Source: JAITWN01 sp964546765 (lineage in GTDB: Bacteria; Pseudomonadota; Gammaproteobacteria; SZUA-140). Taken from it: a stretch of 27,587 nt of DNA. Where the stretch lies: positions 1 through 27,587 of the forward strand of contig CAZJKV010000016.1 of the NCBI GenBank assembly GCA_964546765.1. Direction: 5' to 3'. Position numbers and translations under genes: made by a program. The notes beneath the pieces are model-generated. The model worked only from the letters and a program-made list of their open reading frames with translations, was not told the DNA's origin and did no database searches. Shown piece by piece: positions 1 through 6,620 of the stretch. How positions within the stretch are numbered: the first letter of the stretch is position 1; the number at the start of each line of letters is the position of its first letter.

Positions 1-44
1 GTGCAAGAGATGTCATTGCTGCCTTCACCTGACTGATCGTCCAT
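1..44 (-). CDS. 5' end of an unknown gene, cut by the window edge
   Basis: An ATG (complement of 42-44) lies seven bases after an AAGGAA Shine-Dalgarno sequence (complement of 52-57) and opens a frame reading MDDQSGEGSNDISC to the window edge. Only 14 codons are visible, so no family can be assigned. The gene sits behind a sigma-54 promoter and an ANTAR-type attenuator, and next to nasT. It is therefore probably part of the nitrate-assimilation regulon, for example a nitrate transporter component or the NasS sensor. That role is inference from position alone. Confidence 0.55.
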   Translation of the reverse strand, partial: MDDQSGEGSNDISC

Positions 45-92
45 TGTTCCGTTCCTTGCCTCGCATGCGTGTCATGCCAAATCGCCATAACG

Positions 93-138
93 AAAAAAGG
101 CGTGTATCGCCCGGATCGAATCCGCTGCGATAGACGCC
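93..138 (-). terminator. Intrinsic terminator/attenuator in the leader of the left-edge gene
   Basis: Read on the minus strand, the 5' arm GGCGTCTATCG (138-128) pairs with CGATACACGCC (109-99), ten of eleven positions, and is followed at once by six T residues (98-93). The loop contains a small nested hairpin. It lies inside the leader, between the sigma-54 promoter and the start codon at 44, so it would stop transcription before the gene. Its 5' arm overlaps the loop and 3' arm of the second ANTAR hairpin, so the two structures exclude each other. Confidence 0.8.
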
Positions 139-167
139 TTTGTCTGGTTCGGACCTCCGTTGGTCCG
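132..167 (-). promoter_or_regulatory. ANTAR-responsive tandem hexaloop hairpins (NasT antiterminator target)
   Basis: Minus-strand RNA. Hairpin P1 has stem CGGACC (167-162), loop AACGGA (161-156) and stem GGTCCG (155-150). After a four-base linker, P2 has stem AGAC (145-142), loop AAAGGC (141-136) and stem GTCT (135-132). Both loops are six bases with A at position 1 and G at position 4, the known signature of RNA bound by ANTAR proteins. P2 shares bases 138-132 with the terminator 5' arm. NasT binding should stabilise P1-P2 and allow read-through into the gene at 44. Confidence 0.75.
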
Positions 168-189
168 CTTACCACTCAAACAGTGAAAA

Positions 190-204
190 GCAAGAGCTGT
201 GCCA
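190..204 (-). promoter_or_regulatory. Sigma-54 promoter of the left-edge gene
   Basis: On the minus strand, TGGCAC (204-199) and TTGC (193-190) have exactly ten bases between the invariant GG and GC, matching the TGGCAC-N5-TTGCW consensus fully. Transcription would start near 178, about ten bases before the first ANTAR hairpin, giving a leader of roughly 134 bases. Confidence 0.8.
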
Positions 205-359
205 TTCACCGGAATCTTCAAGCAACTACCTGTTGCACATAAGAAATGATCTTTCAGTCACGAACGATCAACGACCCTTGCGCCCTGCCAACCTGCATCG
301 AGCGATGGCAAGGCGCGCCGTTTCTGCCCTGTTTATGCACACGACAGCGAGCCGATCGT

Positions 360-938
360 TCAACCGAGCACATTGAAGGCGATGATCACGCTCTCGGCGA
401 TATCCACCAGTTTCTTGTTGCGGCTCATCGCCATCTTGCGCAACGCGGTGTAGGCCTCCTGCTCGCTGAGGCCGCGCTGTTTCATCAGGATGCCCTTTGC
501 ACGATCGATGGTCTTGCGCTCCGCGAGCGTCGTCCGGGCCTGACGCAGCTCTTCCCGCAACGACTGATGCTCCCGGAAACGCGCGATGGCGACGTCCATG
601 ATCGGCTTGAGGCGATGCGGCTGCAGTCCGTCAACGACATAGGCGCTGACGCCGGCGCGGATCGCGGCATGAATGGTGCCCTCGTCCGATGTGTTGGAGA
701 ACATGACAATCGGACGCGGCTGATCGGCGCTGATGCTCTGGATGCATTCCAAAGTATCCCGGCAGGGCGAATCCATGCTGACGATGATGACATCGAGGGC
801 AATGCGCTGTACTTCACGATACAGATCGACATCGTCGCGCACGATGCAGGTCACGAGGTATCCTGCCTGCTCCAGGGCATCGGTGAGTTGCCGCGCACGA
901 TCGACATGCCTGTCTACCACCAGAATTCTTAACGGCAT
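360..938 (-). CDS. nasT: ANTAR-domain response regulator NasT (nitrate antiterminator)
   Basis: This 192-residue protein has a pseudo-receiver domain (from PLRILVVD at residue 2, with the NasT-typical SPCRDTLE and GVSAYVVDGL segments) and a C-terminal ANTAR RNA-binding domain (about residues 125-188, with ERKTIDRAKGILMKQRGLSE). NasT proteins bind tandem hexaloop hairpins in nas/nir leaders and prevent termination when nitrate or nitrite releases them from the sensor NasS. Two such leaders are in this window. The ATG at 938 is chosen because the receiver fold begins directly after it; an upstream in-frame start would add 41 non-conserved residues. A sigma-54 promoter lies about 35 bases upstream. 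No nasS is adjacent on the visible side. Confidence 0.9.
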   Translation of the reverse strand: MPLRILVVDRHVDRARQLTDALEQAGYLVTCIVRDDVDLYREVQRIALDVIIVSMDSPCRDTLECIQSISADQPRPIVMFSNTSDEGTIHAAIRAGVSAYVVDGLQPHRLKPIMDVAIARFREHQSLREELRQARTTLAERKTIDRAKGILMKQRGLSEQEAYTALRKMAMSRNKKLVDIAESVIIAFNVLG

Positions 939-972
939 GACTATCGCTCGATGACTGACAGGAAACTGTCCA

Positions 973-987
973 GCAATTGATGTGCCA
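973..987 (-). promoter_or_regulatory. Sigma-54 promoter of nasT
   Basis: Minus-strand TGGCAC (987-982) and TTGC (976-973) with ten bases between GG and GC match the -24/-12 consensus. The predicted start near 961 leaves a 5' leader of only about 23 bases before the nasT ATG, with no room for an attenuator. Confidence 0.75.
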
Positions 988-1026
988 TGACCGTAACCCG
1001 CTCTGTGTAGTCTCTCGCCGTACGAC

Positions 1027-1073
1027 GCGACCATAATGGTGCGCGAGGGGTCAGAGCGCACAACAATCGTGCA
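1027..1073. promoter_or_regulatory. Pair of NtrC-like enhancer sites between nasT and moaB
   Basis: Two 17-base palindromes resemble the NtrC consensus TGCAC-N7-GTGCA. Site A (1027-1043) contains the perfect core ACCATAATGGT followed by GC. Site B (1057-1073) is GCAC-N7-GTGC followed by A. Their centres (1035 and 1065) are 30 bases apart, close to three helical turns, which suits cooperative binding on one face. They lie between the divergent sigma-54 promoters of nasT and moaB and could serve both. Confidence 0.55.
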
Positions 1074-1123
1074 GCGATCGCGCAGCGACGGATGTCACGC
1101 CCTTCACAACGCAGGCAATCGGC

Positions 1124-1139
1124 TGGCATATCGCTTGCA
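1124..1139 (+). promoter_or_regulatory. Sigma-54 promoter of moaB-moeA-mobA
   Basis: TGGCAT (1124-1129) and TTGCA (1135-1139) have the invariant GG and GC separated by ten bases. Only the last base of the -24 element departs from TGGCAC. The predicted start near 1150 is about 21 bases before the moaB ATG. Confidence 0.65.
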
Positions 1140-1170
1140 CCGCGGATCCGGTAACGGAAAGGAGCGCCCC

Positions 1171-1752
1171 ATGTCAAATCACACGCCAAAGCAGAATGAC
1201 ACGCTGACGCCGCTCAACATCGCGGTGCTGACGATCTCGGACACAAGGAACGCGACCAACGACGCGTCGGGACGCTACCTGGCCGACCAGATACGCGCGG
1301 CGGGTCACCGCGTTGCGGAGCGCGCCATCGAAATAGATGATATCCATCACGTCCGCGCCCGTGTCTCGGCCTGGCTGGTCGATCCGCGCGTGCAGGTCAT
1401 CATCACTACCGGCGGCACCGGCCTGCGCGAGCGCGACCGCACGCCCGAGGCCATCGGTCCCTTGCTGGAGCGGAAGATCGAAGGATTCGGCGAGTTGTTC
1501 CGCGCTATTTCAGCCGAAGAGATCGGCACCTCGACCTTGCAGTCGCGCTGCCTGGCCGGGCTGGCTAATCATCGCCTGGTCTGCTGCCTGCCCGGCTCGC
1601 CGGCGGCGTGCCGCACGGCCTGGGAACGGATCCTGTGCTATCAGCTCGACAGCCGGCATCAGCCGTGCAATTTCGTGCAACTGCTGTCGGTCCTGCATTC
1701 ATGGTCTGATCTTGCCGCCGCGACCCGGAACCCCGAGTTCGTGAGCCCATGA
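1171..1752 (+). CDS. moaB: Molybdenum cofactor biosynthesis protein MoaB
   Basis: The 193-residue protein has the MoaB/MogA fold signatures: NIAVLTISDTRN near the N-terminus and TTGGTGLRERDRTPEA in the middle, followed by CLPGSPAACRTAW. The family binds and adenylylates molybdopterin (MogA) or is its close relative (MoaB); the cofactor is needed by the NasA reductase encoded downstream. The ATG at 1171 follows an AAAGGAG ribosome site with six bases of spacing. The C-terminus extends somewhat beyond the E. coli protein. Its stop overlaps the moeA start (ATGA), so the two are translationally coupled. Confidence 0.9.
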   Translation: MSNHTPKQNDTLTPLNIAVLTISDTRNATNDASGRYLADQIRAAGHRVAERAIEIDDIHHVRARVSAWLVDPRVQVIITTGGTGLRERDRTPEAIGPLLERKIEGFGELFRAISAEEIGTSTLQSRCLAGLANHRLVCCLPGSPAACRTAWERILCYQLDSRHQPCNFVQLLSVLHSWSDLAAATRNPEFVSP

Positions 1753-2963
1753 AGACGGCGCTACGCTCGGTCGACGAGGCCATCGAGGCCCTCGTCGCTG
1801 GCGCGCGGCCCGTCACCACAACCGAGTCGATCGAGACCGCCGCCGCCCTTGGCCGCGTGCTGGCCGAGGATCTGCAAGCCGGTATCGATTCGCCGCCGTT
1901 CGACAACAGCGCCGTCGACGGCTATGCCTTTGCCGCGTCCGACCTGCGCCGCGGACTCGAAGACGGATTGATCCTGAGCGATCGATATATCGCGGGCGCC
2001 ATGCCCGGCGTTCTATCGCCCGGTTGCGCCGCGCGCGTCTTTACCGGCTCGGCCATTCCGGCTGGCGCCGATATGGTTGCGATGCAGGAGTATTGCGCCG
2101 CGGACGAGGGGCGGGTGCATATTCGTGGATCCGTCAGCGCCTTCGCGAACGTCCGTCGCCGCGGCGAGGACATCCGCAGCGGCGATTGCGTATTGCCGCG
2201 CGGACGCCGCCTGCGTCCGCAGGATCTTGGCCTTGCGGCGGCGCTGGGCCGGGCGATGCTGCGCGTCTATCGACGGCCCCGCGTCGCCATTCTCTGCACT
2301 GGGAATGAACTGACCGCGCCGGGAGCGCCCTTGCCTCCCGGCCACATCCATGACACGAACGGCGTCATGCTGGCGGGACTGGCGCAATCCCAGGGCTGTA
2401 TCGTCGCGGGAATCGAACGGGTCGCGGACGACATCGACGCCACGGTGATGGCGCTGACGCGCCTCGCCGCCGCCGCGGACGTCGTGATCACCAGCGGCGG
2501 CGTTTCCGTCGGAGAAGAGGATCATGTCAAGACGGCGCTGACGCGCTGCGGACAAATGGCGTGGTGGAAGGTCGCGATCAAGCCCGGCAAACCGTTCGCC
2601 TGCGGCACGATCGCGGACACACCCCTGCTCGGTCTGCCGGGCAATCCGGTCTCCGCCTTCGTGACCTTCTGCGTCCTGGCCCGACCATTCCTGCGCCGGC
2701 TGCAAGGCATCGACGATGTGCTGCCGGCAGCGCTGCCGTTCCCGGCGCGCTTCGAGCGCGCGCCGGGCGCGCGCCGCGAATATCTGCGGGTCCGGCTCGA
2801 AGGAACCGGCGCCGATGCGGGCCTGGCCCTGGCCGGCCCGCAAGGCTCGGGGATGCTGACCACGATCGCGCAGGCGCACGGCCTCGCCGTCGTGCCCGAG
2901 GGATTGGGCGTGCGCGACGGCGAGCTGCTGGACTATCTGCCGTTCGATCAACTGTTATCGTGA
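1749..2963 (+). CDS. moeA: Molybdopterin molybdenumtransferase MoeA
   Basis: This 404-residue protein is the usual length for MoeA, which inserts molybdate into adenylylated molybdopterin. Family signatures seen are PPFDNSAVDGYA (about residues 50-60), the GAMPG and FTGSAIPAGADMV segments, TSGGVSVGEEDHVK (about 248-261) and LPGNPVSAF (about 296-304). It overlaps moaB by four bases (ATGA) and is followed six to nine bases later by mobA. The operon is driven by a sigma-54-type promoter, which ties cofactor supply to nitrogen control. Confidence 0.95.
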   Translation: MKTALRSVDEAIEALVAGARPVTTTESIETAAALGRVLAEDLQAGIDSPPFDNSAVDGYAFAASDLRRGLEDGLILSDRYIAGAMPGVLSPGCAARVFTGSAIPAGADMVAMQEYCAADEGRVHIRGSVSAFANVRRRGEDIRSGDCVLPRGRRLRPQDLGLAAALGRAMLRVYRRPRVAILCTGNELTAPGAPLPPGHIHDTNGVMLAGLAQSQGCIVAGIERVADDIDATVMALTRLAAAADVVITSGGVSVGEEDHVKTALTRCGQMAWWKVAIKPGKPFACGTIADTPLLGLPGNPVSAFVTFCVLARPFLRRLQGIDDVLPAALPFPARFERAPGARREYLRVRLEGTGADAGLALAGPQGSGMLTTIAQAHGLAVVPEGLGVRDGELLDYLPFDQLLS

Positions 2964-2968
2964 CGGCG

Positions 2969-3604
2969 ATGATGAAACACTGCGCCGGGGCGATCCTGGC
3001 CGGAGGCCGCGGACAGCGTTTCGGCGGCCGCGACAAAGGTCTGCTGCGCCTGCATGGCGAGCCGCTCGCGGCGCGGGCCGCCGCGCACCTGGCGCCCCAG
3101 GTGCATGAGCTGCATGTCAGTATCGCGCGCCATCGTTCCCGCTTTCGCGCCCTGGGGCTGCGCCCGATCGTCGATGAGACGCCGGACCATGCCGGACCGC
3201 TCGCCGGCCTGGCGCGGATCCTGGCGCAGGTGCGGACACCTTATCTGGTGATACTCCCCTGTGATAGTCCCGATATCCCGAACGACTATGTCCAGTTGCT
3301 GTGGCAGGCCCTGCGCGTCCGGGGCGCGGATATCTGCATCGTGCGCGGCAGCGACGGCGTGCATCCCCTACATGCATTGATGAAGACCGGCCTGCGCACC
3401 AGCCTCATGCAATATCTTGCCGACGGTGGCGGCGCGGCGCGGCAATGGGTCATGCAGCAGCGCTGGACCTCCGTCCGCCTGGAGGTCATGAACATCAATC
3501 GCCCGGCCGAGTTGCGCGCCTGCACCATCACGAGACAAGCCGCTCGCGCCATGTCACAAAGCGGTGCGCCGGGCGCGCCCCGTATCCGCCGAGCCGCCAT
3601 CTAA
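2969..3604 (+). CDS. mobA: Molybdenum cofactor guanylyltransferase MobA
   Basis: MobA attaches GMP to molybdopterin to make the guanine dinucleotide cofactor used by NasA-type reductases. The 211-residue product begins with the nucleotide-binding loop AILAGGRGQRFGGRDKGLL and has DETPDHAGPLAGL and the metal-binding segment LPCDSPDIP. Two adjacent ATGs (2969 and 2972) could start translation; neither has a strong ribosome site, which fits coupling to moeA (stop at 2961-2963). The last 20 or so residues are not typical of the family. No terminator is evident after it. Confidence 0.9.
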   Translation: MMKHCAGAILAGGRGQRFGGRDKGLLRLHGEPLAARAAAHLAPQVHELHVSIARHRSRFRALGLRPIVDETPDHAGPLAGLARILAQVRTPYLVILPCDSPDIPNDYVQLLWQALRVRGADICIVRGSDGVHPLHALMKTGLRTSLMQYLADGGGAARQWVMQQRWTSVRLEVMNINRPAELRACTITRQAARAMSQSGAPGAPRIRRAAI

Positions 3605-3632
3605 CTCCCTGACTGACAAGACATCCCGAGAC

Positions 3633-3648
3633 TGGCACGGCGCTTGCT
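3633..3648 (+). promoter_or_regulatory. Sigma-54 promoter of nirB-nirD-nasA
   Basis: TGGCACGGCGCTTGCT (3633-3648) matches the -24/-12 consensus completely, with ten bases between GG (3634-3635) and GC (3646-3647). Transcription would start near 3659, only about two bases before the first ANTAR hairpin. It lies 29 bases after the mobA stop. Confidence 0.85.
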
Positions 3649-3660
3649 CTCTGACAGATA

Positions 3661-3693
3661 CAGCAACGGCGCTGAGGCGGGACAATGGAGTCC
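3661..3693 (+). promoter_or_regulatory. ANTAR-responsive tandem hexaloop hairpins in the nirB leader
   Basis: P1 has stem CAGC (3661-3664), loop AACGGC (3665-3670) and stem GCTG (3671-3674). After a five-base linker, P2 has stem GGAC (3680-3683), loop AATGGA (3684-3689) and stem GTCC (3690-3693). Both six-base loops have A1 and G4, as in the left-edge leader. P2 shares 3692-3693 with the following terminator-like stem. The leader from the predicted start to the nirB ATG is about 160 bases. Confidence 0.72.
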
Positions 3694-3735
3694 GGCAGCG
3701 GCGTTCGCATGTCTCCTGCCGGTCCCTCTCTCTTT
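3692..3735 (+). terminator. Probable attenuator hairpin in the nirB leader
   Basis: CCGGCAG (3692-3698) pairs perfectly with CTGCCGG (3716-3722) across a 17-base loop, followed by the pyrimidine tract TCCCTCTCTCTTT (3723-3735). The tract is C/T-mixed, so it is a weaker intrinsic terminator than the one at 93-138. Its first arm overlaps the 3' arm of ANTAR hairpin P2, giving the expected either/or switch. A further GC hairpin (CCTGCGC/GCGCAGG, about 3745-3763) follows without a T-run. Confidence 0.55.
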
Positions 3736-3818
3736 GCATCGATCCCTGCGCCGACCGCGCAGGACGCCCGCAGTAGCTGGCTGTTCAGGCTCGCACTTAC
3801 CTATATCGGAGGACCGTC

Positions 3819-6257
3819 ATGCGGAAGCTGGTGTTGATCGGAAACGGAATGGCCGGGGTCAAGGTCATCGAGGAACTGCTGCAACTGACGACCGACGCCT
3901 ACGAGATCACGATCTTCGGCGCCGAGCCGCACGGTAACTACAACCGCATCCTGCTGTCTCCGGTACTGGCCGGGGAAAAACGCTTCGAAGACATCATGCT
4001 CAATACCGACGCGTGGTATGCGCAACACGGCATCCACCTCCACAAGGGCAAAAAGATCACGCGCATCGATCGCAAGCGCCGTTGCGTCCACGCCGACGAC
4101 GGCACGACGGCGTCTTACGATCGGCTGCTGCTCGCCACCGGTTCGCATCCGGTGATGCTGCCCTTGCCGGGACGGGAACTGCCCGGCGTGGTCACCTTCC
4201 GCGACATCCATGACATCGAGCGCATGCTGGACGCCGCCGAACGCGGCGGACGTCATGCCGTCGTGATCGGCGGCGGTCTGCTGGGACTGGAGGCGGCCAA
4301 CGGCCTGTTGTGCCGCAGCATGGAGGTGACCGTCATCCATCTGCTCGACAGCCTGATGGAACGCCAGCTTGATGCTGCCGCCGCAGGGCTCCTGAGGGCT
4401 ACGCTGGAACAGCGGGGTCTGCGCTTTCTGATGGGGGCGAAGACTGAGACGATCCTCGGCGATACCCGGGTCCGCGCGGTACGCCTGGCCGACGGCCGCG
4501 AGATTGCCGCGGACCTGGTGGTCATGGCGGTCGGAATACGGCCAAATTTCGAACTCGCGCGGGACGCCGGCCTGCATTGCGAACGTGGCATTGTCGTCAA
4601 CGATACGATGCAGACCTATGACCCGCGCATCTACGCCGTCGGCGAGTGCGTACAACACCGGCGCCAGACCTATGGCCTGGTCGCGCCGCTGTTCGAGCAG
4701 GCGCGGGTCTGCGCCAACCACCTGGCCGAACTCGCCTATGCGCGCTACGAAGGTTCGGTGACCGCGACGCGTCTGAAGGTGACCGGCATCGATCTGTTTT
4801 CCGCCGGCAACTTTCAGGGCGGGGACGATTGCGAGGAGATCGTGTTCCAGGATCCCGCCCGCGGCGTCTACAAGAAACTGATCATCAGCGATCAGCGCAT
4901 CGCCGGCGCCGTGCTCTACGGCGACGCCATCGACGGTAACTGGTATTTCGATCTGATGCGCGACGAGACCAACATCGCCGACATCCGCGAGAATCTGATC
5001 TTCGGCCAAACCTCGCTCGGCGACGCGGGCCACGGCGGCGAGGATCGCGTGGCGCTGATGAGCGACACCGCGGAGGTCTGCGGCTGCAACGGCGTCTGCA
5101 AGGGGACGATTCTCAAGGCCATCACGGAGAAAAAGCTATTTACGCTCGACGAGGTGCGCGCCCATACCAAGGCATCGAGTTCCTGCGGTTCGTGTACCGG
5201 ACTGGTCGAGCAGATCCTCGCCCACACCCTGGGCGGAAACTATTCCGCCGCGCCCGGCGTCAAGCCGCTGTGCGACTGCACCGATTTCACGCACGACGAA
5301 GTGCGCCGCGCGATCCGCGACCGCTGCCTGACCAGCGTACCGGCCGCGATCGCGGCGCTCGACTGGCGCACGCCGGACGGCTGTCAGCGCTGCCGGCCGG
5401 CGTTGAATTACTACGTCATCGCCGCCTGGCCGAACGAGGCGCATGACGATCCGCAATCGCGCTTCATCAATGAACGCGTCCACGCCAACATCCAGCGCGA
5501 CGGCACCTATTCCGTGGTGCCGCGCATCTGGGGCGGCGTGACCACACCCGCGGAGCTGCGCGCCATCGCGGACGTCGCCGATCGCTTTGCGGTGCCGACC
5601 GTCAAGATCACCGGTGGCCAGCGCATCGATCTGCTCGGCGTGAAAAAGGAACAGTTGCCGGCGATGTGGGGAGAACTCGGCAAGGCGGGCCTGATCTCCG
5701 GCCACGCCTATGCCAAGGGCGTGCGCACGGTCAAGACCTGCGTCGGCTCCGAATGGTGCCGCTTCGGCACGCAGGATTCAACCACCATGGGCATTCGCAT
5801 CGAGAAGATGACTTGGGGATCGTGGACGCCGGCCAAGGTCAAGATGGCGGTCTCCGGCTGCCCACGAAACTGTGCCGAGGCGACCATCAAGGACTTCGGC
5901 GTCGTCGCGGTCGACTCCGGCTGGGAGCTGCATGTCGGCGGCAACGGCGGCGTCAAGATACGCGTGACGGACCTGCTGTGCAAGGTCGCGACGCAGGAGG
6001 AGGTGCTGGAATATTGCGGCGCCTTTACGCAGCTCTATCGCGAGGAGGCCCACTACTTGGAGCGTACCGCGCACTGGATAGAACGCGTGGGACTCTCCGC
6101 CGTCAAACAGCGCATCGTCGAAGACGCCCCCGGCCGGCAGGCCCTTTTTCAGCGCTTCCTGGACTCGCAGCGCACGGCGCAGGTCGATCCGTGGGCGGAG
6201 CGCGCGATACGGCAGATCGAAGGTCACGAATTCGCGCCACTCAGCGCGACGAGGTAA
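3819..6257 (+). CDS. nirB: Assimilatory nitrite reductase, large (siroheme) subunit
   Basis: NirB reduces nitrite to ammonium with NAD(P)H electrons passing through FAD and Fe-S clusters to siroheme. The 812-residue protein has an N-terminal FAD/NAD oxidoreductase (GNGMAGVKVIEEL near residue 8; second Rossmann motif GGGLLGLEAA near 150), a BFD-like [2Fe-2S] domain (CGCNGVC from Cys421, CGSC near 456), a second cysteine-rich segment (CDC near 485, CQRC near 527), and the sulfite/nitrite reductase module. The siroheme/[4Fe-4S] ligands are Cys641, Cys647, Cys681 and Cys685. GGAGGA (3808-3813) precedes the ATG. It is the first gene of nirB-nirD-nasA, preceded by a sigma-54 promoter and attenuator. 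Confidence 0.95.
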   Translation: MRKLVLIGNGMAGVKVIEELLQLTTDAYEITIFGAEPHGNYNRILLSPVLAGEKRFEDIMLNTDAWYAQHGIHLHKGKKITRIDRKRRCVHADDGTTASYDRLLLATGSHPVMLPLPGRELPGVVTFRDIHDIERMLDAAERGGRHAVVIGGGLLGLEAANGLLCRSMEVTVIHLLDSLMERQLDAAAAGLLRATLEQRGLRFLMGAKTETILGDTRVRAVRLADGREIAADLVVMAVGIRPNFELARDAGLHCERGIVVNDTMQTYDPRIYAVGECVQHRRQTYGLVAPLFEQARVCANHLAELAYARYEGSVTATRLKVTGIDLFSAGNFQGGDDCEEIVFQDPARGVYKKLIISDQRIAGAVLYGDAIDGNWYFDLMRDETNIADIRENLIFGQTSLGDAGHGGEDRVALMSDTAEVCGCNGVCKGTILKAITEKKLFTLDEVRAHTKASSSCGSCTGLVEQILAHTLGGNYSAAPGVKPLCDCTDFTHDEVRRAIRDRCLTSVPAAIAALDWRTPDGCQRCRPALNYYVIAAWPNEAHDDPQSRFINERVHANIQRDGTYSVVPRIWGGVTTPAELRAIADVADRFAVPTVKITGGQRIDLLGVKKEQLPAMWGELGKAGLISGHAYAKGVRTVKTCVGSEWCRFGTQDSTTMGIRIEKMTWGSWTPAKVKMAVSGCPRNCAEATIKDFGVVAVDSGWELHVGGNGGVKIRVTDLLCKVATQEEVLEYCGAFTQLYREEAHYLERTAHWIERVGLSAVKQRIVEDAPGRQALFQRFLDSQRTAQVDPWAERAIRQIEGHEFAPLSATR

Positions 6258-6263
6258 GCGGCG

Positions 6264-6620
6264 ATGAACGATGCAATCGATACGACGACAAACGCGGACT
6301 TTCACTGGATCGATATCGGCGCGATGCAGGATATCCCGCCCCAGGGCGCGCGCGTGGTGAACACCGACGAAGGCGATATCGCCGTGTTCCGCACCGCGGA
6401 CGATCAGTTGTTCGCCTTGCGCGATCACTGCCCGCATCGTGGCGGACCGCTCTCGCAGGGCATCGTCTTCGCGAAGCGAGTGGCCTGTCCGCTGCATAAC
6501 TGGGTCATCGAACTCGATGGCGGCAACGCGGTCGCGCCCGATCAGGGCTGCGCGCCGCACTATCCAGTGCGGCTGGCGGACGGGCGCATCCAGTTGGGCC
6601 TGGCGCGGACCGCAGGATGA
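6264..6620 (+). CDS. nirD: Nitrite reductase small subunit, Rieske type
   Basis: This 118-residue protein is the small partner of NirB. It keeps a complete Rieske [2Fe-2S] site: Cys56-x-His58 and Cys75-x-x-His78. Some NirD proteins, such as that of E. coli, lack these ligands, so this one probably binds a cluster. A GAGG ribosome site overlaps the nirB stop, and its own stop overlaps the nasA start (ATGA), showing tight coupling. Confidence 0.9.
   Translation: MNDAIDTTTNADFHWIDIGAMQDIPPQGARVVNTDEGDIAVFRTADDQLFALRDHCPHRGGPLSQGIVFAKRVACPLHNWVIELDGGNAVAPDQGCAPHYPVRLADGRIQLGLARTAG

Noticed and set aside
222..236. GCAAC/GTTGC palindrome as an NtrC site for the left-edge promoter
   Set aside because: It lacks GCAC/GTGC halves and lies only 18 bases from the -24 element. 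A weaker 17-mer at 293-309 (TGCAT-N7-TGGCA) matches seven of ten core positions but is not convincing.
246..932. Long plus-strand open frame across nasT
   Set aside because: It is antisense to nasT, lacks family features and a ribosome site, and reflects GC-rich codon bias; the same applies to most long frames antisense to nirB, nasA, moeA and fbpB.
941..1189. 82-residue minus-strand frame upstream of nasT as a gene
   Set aside because: It covers the sigma-54 promoters and NtrC-like sites and has no recognisable protein signature.
3521..3537. TGCACC half-site in the mobA 3' end as an NtrC enhancer for nirB
   Set aside because: Only the left half fits; the right half does not resemble GGTGCA.
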